Shown in pieces: positions 58,631 through 64,000 of a stretch of DNA of 64,000 nucleotides (positions are counted from its first letter, which is position 1; each line of letters opens with the position of its first letter). The notes under the pieces were generated by a model, which did not search any database, had not been told where the DNA came from, and saw only the letters and a list, made by a program, of their open reading frames with translations. Made by a program: the position numbers and the translations under genes. The DNA lies in the NCBI GenBank assembly GCA_024742415.1, contig JANSYN010000003.1, forward strand, positions 301,048 through 365,047, written 5' to 3'. Source of the stretch: Gammaproteobacteria bacterium. Lineage in GTDB: Bacteria; Pseudomonadota; Gammaproteobacteria; Pseudomonadales; Halieaceae.

Positions 58631-59593
58631 GTGAATCCCATTTATCCCTATCGAACGCAAGCGGTCAGAGACCTCGCCTGGGCCTGCTTTTCCAACCCCT
58701 TGCTGTTACTGGCAGGGGGTACATGGCAGCGCGGCGCTGCCATCGATTGTCATCCGGCATTTACCGAGGTGGAGCAGCGCTGGCTTCAAACACTGGATGC
58801 TGCACCGGCGCCCTTGCATGCACATCTGGAGACAAGCAGTAACTCACGTGTTGGCCTGTACTTTGAAGCGCTGTGGCACTTCTACCTGCAGCACAGCGCC
58901 ACCACGGAACTCGTCGCGCACAATCTCCCGGTGCGCAACGCAACGCACACGCTGGGAGAATTCGATTGTCTGTATTTTTGTCATCGTCGCCAGCGCCCTG
59001 TTCACCTGGAACTTGCTGTTAAATACTTCCTGGGATTCTGTGCAGACAGCAGCACAGGCGCAACTGACTGGATCGGCCCCAACAAACGCGATCGCCTCGA
59101 TATCAAGCTGCAGCACATGCTGAACAAACAAATGCAGCTTGCCGACCTGTCCGAGTCTACCGCCGTTCTTCAGGACGCGGGCATTGACGATCCTGCCGCG
59201 GTACTGCGTGAAATTGGCATACGCGGCTACCTGTTTCAACCGTTCGGACACACACTGACCACACCGAACGGACATCAGCCTGACAGCAACGGTGGCCTGT
59301 GGGCGAGCTTGCAACAGTTGCCTGCACTACTGAACGAGCACCAGCAGCAGGGCTGGACCCGCTATCTCGTGCTGCCGCGCATCCGCTGGCTAAGCCCGGC
59401 GGTATTGCAACCCGCGGACGCTGACATGAACGACCAGACACTACTCAAGCATTTTTCCACCTGGTTTCGCAGCAGTACAAGGCCGCTGCTGGTTGCCGCG
59501 GTGGACGAACACGGGTTCGAGAAGCAGCGCTTCTTCGTGACACCCAATGACTGGACCGATGACTTAAATGGCACGCAATCGCAGGCCGACTGA
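58631..59593 (+). CDS. DUF1853 family protein
   Basis: RDLAWACFSNPLLL, RVGLYFEALWHFYLQH, GEFDCLYFCHRRQRPVHLELAVKYFLG; GTG start. Confidence 0.87.
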   Translation: MNPIYPYRTQAVRDLAWACFSNPLLLLAGGTWQRGAAIDCHPAFTEVEQRWLQTLDAAPAPLHAHLETSSNSRVGLYFEALWHFYLQHSATTELVAHNLPVRNATHTLGEFDCLYFCHRRQRPVHLELAVKYFLGFCADSSTGATDWIGPNKRDRLDIKLQHMLNKQMQLADLSESTAVLQDAGIDDPAAVLREIGIRGYLFQPFGHTLTTPNGHQPDSNGGLWASLQQLPALLNEHQQQGWTRYLVLPRIRWLSPAVLQPADADMNDQTLLKHFSTWFRSSTRPLLVAAVDEHGFEKQRFFVTPNDWTDDLNGTQSQAD

Positions 59594-59621
59594 TGCGATA
59601 ACGTTCAAAGACCAGCAGCAG

Positions 59622-61019
59622 CTAACGAAAATACAACCTCGAATTTGCCACCAGATAAAGATACGCCACATGTGCGGCCACATTCTGATCCAGCGCCCCG
59701 GGAGGCACCTTGTCCAACGTGTCATTCGGCGTGTGATGCAGATCAAAATAATCGCTGCCATCCTGCATCAGTGTGACCACGGGTACACCGGCCTCGCGCA
59801 GGTACTTCATATCGGGCCCGCCGTACGCCTGGTTGTTGCCTGGCGCAATGCCCAAGGGTTCAAGTACTTGCGCAATGGCCCTGCCCAGGTGGATTTTGTC
59901 CTGGCCAAAGCGTGTGTCGAAGCGCCAGATATCCCCCGCACCGAAGTCTGACTCCGTCGCCACAATGTGCTGCTCGAGGGTCGATGCATAGGTCTGCGCA
60001 TAGTGCCTGGCACCCACCAGACCAACTTCCTCAGCGCCAAACAACACAATCCTTACGGTACGTCTTGGCGGCTTTTCCATCCCTCCCATCAACGCCCTGG
60101 CAGCGGCAATTACAATCGCTACGCCAGCACCGTCATCCACAGCACCGGTACCCTGGTCCCAGGAATCCAGGTGCGCGCTGACAACGACGATCTCGTCGGG
60201 CGCTTCACGACCCACAATCTCGGCAATCACATTGCCGGAGGTCGCCGGTGGCAATAACTCCGGTGTCATTACTATTTTCATGGTCACCGGCTCTCCATAG
60301 GCCAGCGCGCGCTGCAGTTGGTCGGCATCCGGGGCAGTCAGCGCTGCTGTGGGAATGCCGGCTGCACCCTCCTCCACAACCGCGCGCATCTGGCCGGTAT
60401 GCGCAAAGCGATGGCTGCTGGTACCCACAGAGCGTATCAACGCAGCGCTGGCGCCCTTCTCCGCCGCGAGATAAGCGGTCATGCGTCGCTTGGCGACGGC
60501 GGCAGCGTAACCGGAGCCATCACGGCTGCGCGCCATGGGCTCATCGACAAAGACGATCCGGGACTGCAAGCTACCGGCGGGCGCGGCTGACAGTGCCGCC
60601 AAACTGTCGAATGACACGACTTCTCCAGTGACCCCCTGAACGCCGGTACTGACACTCCCTCCCAGCGTTGCAATGGTGAGCGACTGCGGAAATGGCGATA
60701 AAATCTCGGCGCGCTCCTCGCCCCGCAGCCACAGCGGCACCTGAAACTCATCAATGCGCACGTTGGCAAAACCAGACGCTTGCAGTTTCGCCACCGCCCA
60801 TTGCCGTGCGCGCGCTTCTGCGGGCGTACCCGCCAGCCGCGGGCCAATTTCTGTGGTCAGCGACTGCAACAGTTCGTAACCGTGGTTATCTGCCCTGGCA
60901 GCCTGCATCATTTGTGTAGCGGATTCGACCACGGCGTCGCTGAACACGGGCCTGGAGATAGCCACGGGGGCGATGGCAGCCAGCACAATGACGGCGAAGG
61001 TGTGACGCAAATAGCGCAT
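59622..61019 (-). CDS. M28 family metallopeptidase, secreted
   Basis: VVSAHLDSWDQGTGAVDDGAGVAIVIAAARAL, LFGAEEVGLVGARHYAQ, HTPNDTLDKV; N-terminal signal sequence. Confidence 0.93.
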   Translation of the reverse strand: MRYLRHTFAVIVLAAIAPVAISRPVFSDAVVESATQMMQAARADNHGYELLQSLTTEIGPRLAGTPAEARARQWAVAKLQASGFANVRIDEFQVPLWLRGEERAEILSPFPQSLTIATLGGSVSTGVQGVTGEVVSFDSLAALSAAPAGSLQSRIVFVDEPMARSRDGSGYAAAVAKRRMTAYLAAEKGASAALIRSVGTSSHRFAHTGQMRAVVEEGAAGIPTAALTAPDADQLQRALAYGEPVTMKIVMTPELLPPATSGNVIAEIVGREAPDEIVVVSAHLDSWDQGTGAVDDGAGVAIVIAAARALMGGMEKPPRRTVRIVLFGAEEVGLVGARHYAQTYASTLEQHIVATESDFGAGDIWRFDTRFGQDKIHLGRAIAQVLEPLGIAPGNNQAYGGPDMKYLREAGVPVVTLMQDGSDYFDLHHTPNDTLDKVPPGALDQNVAAHVAYLYLVANSRLYFR

Positions 61020-61161
61020 GGGATTTCTCTTGTCTGGAACTGTGGCTGCAGTCTAGCGAATTGGCGGGGTTCATTGTAGCTCGACGGGTTGGGCTTGACG
61101 CTTGGTGCTGCGGTTTTGGGTTTTGGGTTTTGGGCGTGGGCGTGTATCTGTGTTGGGGCGT

Positions 61162-61257
61162 GGGGCGGTCTGGTGCGGTGGCCGAGGGTTGGGGCCGGGG
61201 CTTGGGGCGGTCTGGCGCGGTGGCCGAAGGTTGGGGCCGGGGCTTGGGGCGGTCTGG
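61162..61257. repeat. 42-bp G-rich tandem repeat (2.3 units) with G-quadruplex motifs
   Basis: Units 61162-61203 and 61204-61245, partial to 61257; contains GGGTTGGGGCCGGGGCTTGGGG. Confidence 0.9.
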
Positions 61258-61531
61258 AACACGGCCACCGCACCAGACTGATCGAGCAATCTTTCGACGG
61301 TTGTTTTGGCCATTACTGGCCAATAGGAGTGCCCTGTGGCTGACCGGCTGCCTGGTTGATGTACCCATCCCTGGAAAACGCTTCAGGCATTGCTGACAAC
61401 ACTCACAGTGACAGTCTCCGGGTTGACCAAATTGCGTAGCCCTGGAAAGAGCATGCGCGGGTGTAGAGTCCCTGGGCGTGCGAATATCTTGGCCGTCTGA
61501 GCGCGCCCAGGGACTCCACACCCGGGCATGC
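61254..61531 (+). repeat. Hairpin-rich dispersed element, copy 1 (5' hairpin truncated)
   Basis: Near-identical to 61634-61911 by direct reading; ends with long inverted repeat 61451-61531. Confidence 0.93.
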
Positions 61532-61594
61532 GACCCGAACAACAGCACTCGAAACCCGGTACGCGACCCCAACAACAGCACTTTTGTGATGCAC

Positions 61595-61647
61595 TGGCCG
61601 TGTTCCAGTGCTCGAAAGGCTAAGATACTCGCTCTGGAACACGGCCA
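61595..61647. repeat. Inverted repeat H2: TGGCCGTGTTCCAG-25 nt-CTGGAACACGGCCA
   Basis: 14/14 bp complementary arms, loop TGCTCGAAAGGCTAAGATACTCGCT. Confidence 0.95.
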
Positions 61648-61911
61648 CCGCACCAGACTGATCAAGCAATCTTTCGACGGTTGTTTTGGCCATTACTGGC
61701 CAATAGGAGTGTCCTGTGGCTGACCGGCTGCCTGGTTGATGTACCCATCCCTGGAAAACGCTTCAGGCATTGCTGACAACACTCACGGTGACAGTCTCCG
61801 GGTTGACCACATTGCGTAACCCTGGAAAGAGCATGCGCGGGTGTGGAGTCCCTGGGCGTGCGAATATCTTGGCCGTCTGAGCGCGCCCAGGGACTCCACA
61901 CCCGGGCATGC
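61634..61911 (+). repeat. Hairpin-rich dispersed element, copy 2 (direct, 380-bp period)
   Basis: Same sequence order as copy 1; ends with inverted repeat H1 61831-61911 (28-bp arms, 27/28 paired, 25-nt loop). Confidence 0.95.
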
Positions 61912-62104
61912 GACTCGAATAACAGCACTCAAAACCCCGCACGCGACCCCAACAACCCCAATCGCTCAACCGCACAAACCGAACGTGCTACCCAGGCAAT
62001 CACCAGCGTTCGGCCGCAGACCGGGCGGCGCTGGCCGGCGAGCCAGCAACAGCCGCCAAAAATTCGAATATACTGGCACTACACTGTCTTCGCTGGACCA
62101 GAAC

Positions 62105-62980
62105 ATGACAAGTCAGACCCACTCGAAATGGCCGTTCCGCTGGGACTTGCTGCTGCGCTACCGGTTTATTGAAACCATCGTATTGTGGGAAGGCCGGCTC
62201 ACCACAAGACACCTGTGCGACACCTTCGGCATCGGCCGGCAACAGGCCAGCAAGGATATCAATAACTACATAAAGGATGTGGCACCGCACAATCTTGAGT
62301 ATGACAAGTACCTTAAAGGCTACAAGCCTACGCCTGAATTCCAGCCACAGGTCACCCAGGGGCTGGCCGATGAGTATCTGCATCTCATGGCGCGCAACAA
62401 CGAGTTGATGAATGTCTTCGAATCACTATCGCTCAACGTTGCCAACGTAGAAGTGCTGTCGCTACCGGTACGCGACGTCAAGCCTGACGTACTACGACCC
62501 ATCATGCAGGCCGCACGGCAGCGCAAACGACTGGATGTGGACTACGTGTCAATCAACAACCCCGATCGGGAGGGACGGATAATCGTGCCGCACACGCTGG
62601 TCTATACCGGCTTGCGCTGGCATGTGCGCGCCTGGTGCGAAAAAAACCAGGAATACCGGGATTTTGTCCTGAGCCGCTTTCGCGATACGCCCGAAATCAT
62701 GGACGAATCGGAGCACGGTGTAGAGGGCGATGTTGAGTGGAACACGCAGGTGACGGTACGGATCACACCCGATCCCCGCCTGAATCCGGCACAGCGCGAG
62801 GTGGTCGAGGTGGATTATGGCATGATCAATGGCGCCCTGGAGATTCCTACCCGCGGCAAACTCGTTCCGTATGTGCTTAAACTATTGCATGTTGACCCGC
62901 GGGAGCCCGCAGGTGATGCCACTGCACAACAAATCGTCGTTCACAACCGCGATGAACTGCACTGCTGGTTGTTTGGTTAA
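62105..62980 (+). CDS. WYL domain transcriptional regulator (BrxR/CapW-like architecture)
   Basis: KWPFRWDLLLRYRFIETIVLWEGRLTTRHLCDTFGIGRQQASKDINNYI N-terminal HTH; VDYVSINNPDREGRIIVPHTLVYTGLRWHVRAWCEKNQEYRDFVLSR WYL region; about 291 aa. Confidence 0.88.
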   Translation: MTSQTHSKWPFRWDLLLRYRFIETIVLWEGRLTTRHLCDTFGIGRQQASKDINNYIKDVAPHNLEYDKYLKGYKPTPEFQPQVTQGLADEYLHLMARNNELMNVFESLSLNVANVEVLSLPVRDVKPDVLRPIMQAARQRKRLDVDYVSINNPDREGRIIVPHTLVYTGLRWHVRAWCEKNQEYRDFVLSRFRDTPEIMDESEHGVEGDVEWNTQVTVRITPDPRLNPAQREVVEVDYGMINGALEIPTRGKLVPYVLKLLHVDPREPAGDATAQQIVVHNRDELHCWLFG

Positions 62981-62996
62981 CCGCAAGGATTCTTCC

Positions 62997-63428
62997 ATGA
63001 GCAAAGACACCCCAACAGGCCCGCAAGAGCAGACGCTGTCGTCGGACGCAGCACCACCGGCAGTTGTAGAAGCACCCTCAAGGCCAGCCACAGAGTACGA
63101 GCGGGCCTACTCGGAAAGCAGTTTCTGGGCCAAATTGAAAAGCTATGCGCTGGCGGCTGGTCGAGAGGTTGTCGAGAAGGCGCTACTTCTGTACTTCGCT
63201 GCACAGGAAGAAAAGGCCCCGGCCTGGGCAAAGGCAACGATCATTGGCGCCCTGGGCTATTTTATCGCCCCACTCGACGCCATGGCCGACCTGACGCCCG
63301 GCATCGGTTATGTCGATGACCTCGGTGTACTGGCCCTGGCAATTGCCGCCGTGGCCACTTACATCAACGATGATGTTCGAGCAAAAACCCGCGAAAAACT
63401 CCAGGAATGGTTTGGGCCTGACGCATAA
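62997..63428 (+). CDS. DUF1232 (YkvA-like) domain protein
   Basis: AKATIIGALGYFIAPLDAMADLTPGIGYVDDLGVLALAIAAVATYI. Confidence 0.9.
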   Translation: MSKDTPTGPQEQTLSSDAAPPAVVEAPSRPATEYERAYSESSFWAKLKSYALAAGREVVEKALLLYFAAQEEKAPAWAKATIIGALGYFIAPLDAMADLTPGIGYVDDLGVLALAIAAVATYINDDVRAKTREKLQEWFGPDA

Positions 63429-63545
63429 GAGCATTGCATTGTTGCTTGTACCGACAGGCATCTGCCGGGCTCCATCGATGCTGGCGCTGCAGTGTTCTCG
63501 AGGTCGCATGCGGGGATGGTTTGGTCGCAAAAGCGCTGTTGTTGG

Positions 63546-63644
63546 GGTCGCGTGCGGGGTTTCGAGTGCTGTTGTTTGTGTCGCGTGCGGGGTTTTGAGC
63601 GTTGTTATTCGGGTCGCGTGCGGGGTTTTGAGTGCTGTTTTTTG
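63546..63644 (-). repeat. 33-bp tandem repeat array (3 units) attached to copy 3
   Basis: ggtcgcgtgcggggtttcgagtgctgttgtttg and two close variants, contiguous without spacers. Confidence 0.93.
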
Positions 63645-63648
63645 GGTC

Positions 63649-63965
63649 GCATGCCCGGGTGTGGAGTCCCTGGGCGCGCTCAGACGGCCAAGATATTCGC
63701 ACGCCCAGGGACTCCACACCCGCGCATGCTCGTTCCAGGGTTACGCCGCGCGGTCAACCCAGAGACTGTCACCGTGAGTGTTGTCAGCAATGCCTGAAGC
63801 GTTTTCCAGGGATGGGTACATCAACCAGGCACCCGGTCAGCCACAGGGCACTCCTACTGGCCAATAATGGCCAAAACAACCGTCGAAAGTCTGCTCGATC
63901 GGTCTGGTGCGGTGGCCGTGTTCCAGAGCGAGTATCTTAGCCTTTCGAGCACTGGAACACGGCCA
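63649..63965 (-). repeat. Hairpin-rich dispersed element, copy 3 (inverted), with both hairpins H1 and H2
   Basis: Reverse complement of copies 1/2: H1 63649-63729, H2 63913-63965. Confidence 0.95.
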
Positions 63966-64000
63966 GTGCATCACAAAAGTGCTGTTGTTGGGGTCGCGTA

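Noticed and set aside
61451-61911. 25-bp spacer of H1 as an invertible promoter switch
   Set aside because: All three copies show the spacer in the same orientation relative to flanking sequence, so there is no evidence for local inversion.
61403-61928. ORFs inside the repeat element (MAKTTVERLLDQSGAVAVFQ..., MLLFESHARVWSPWARSDGQ...)
   Set aside because: They read through hairpins and tandem repeats, appear in several frames on both strands, and vary by truncation between copies; treated as non-coding.
63546-63644. 33-bp repeats as a CRISPR array
   Set aside because: Repeats are contiguous with no unique spacers and no cas genes are present.

Overview
64 kb window of a GC-rich gammaproteobacterial chromosome. 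The gene content looks like a marine Halieaceae/OM60-type organism, but that is inference. About 50 CDS and one tRNA-Arg(CCT) are supported. Main blocks: (i) a truncated epoxide hydrolase, an amidohydrolase and two acyl-CoA dehydrogenases; (ii) an arsenosugar-type trio (ArsS radical SAM plus two glycosyltransferases); (iii) a large lipid/terpenoid/steroid/alkane-type catabolic region at about 14-38 kb, with a ring-hydroxylating dioxygenase, BVMO-like flavoprotein, SDRs, ALDH, two P450s (one CYP153-like), propionyl-CoA synthetase, and a tandem-MarR regulator with a clear palindromic operator candidate; (iv) yjbQ-glcDEF; (v) a MoxR/DUF58/Bat operon; (vi) housekeeping genes (pepN, DUF2797, YeaC-like, rhomboid, nadK, DUF1853, M28 peptidase). 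The most unusual part is 61.1-64.0 kb: G-quadruplex-forming 42-bp repeats, then two direct copies and one inverted copy of a ~0.3 kb non-coding hairpin-rich element. Its two long hairpins share a conserved 25-nt loop but have different, self-complementary arms. The inverted copies flank a BrxR/CapW-like WYL regulator and a DUF1232 protein. Several short tandem repeats next to genes (12-bp, 12-bp, 8-bp, 19-bp) are also reported. All family calls are from recognition of the translated sequence; no database search was run.
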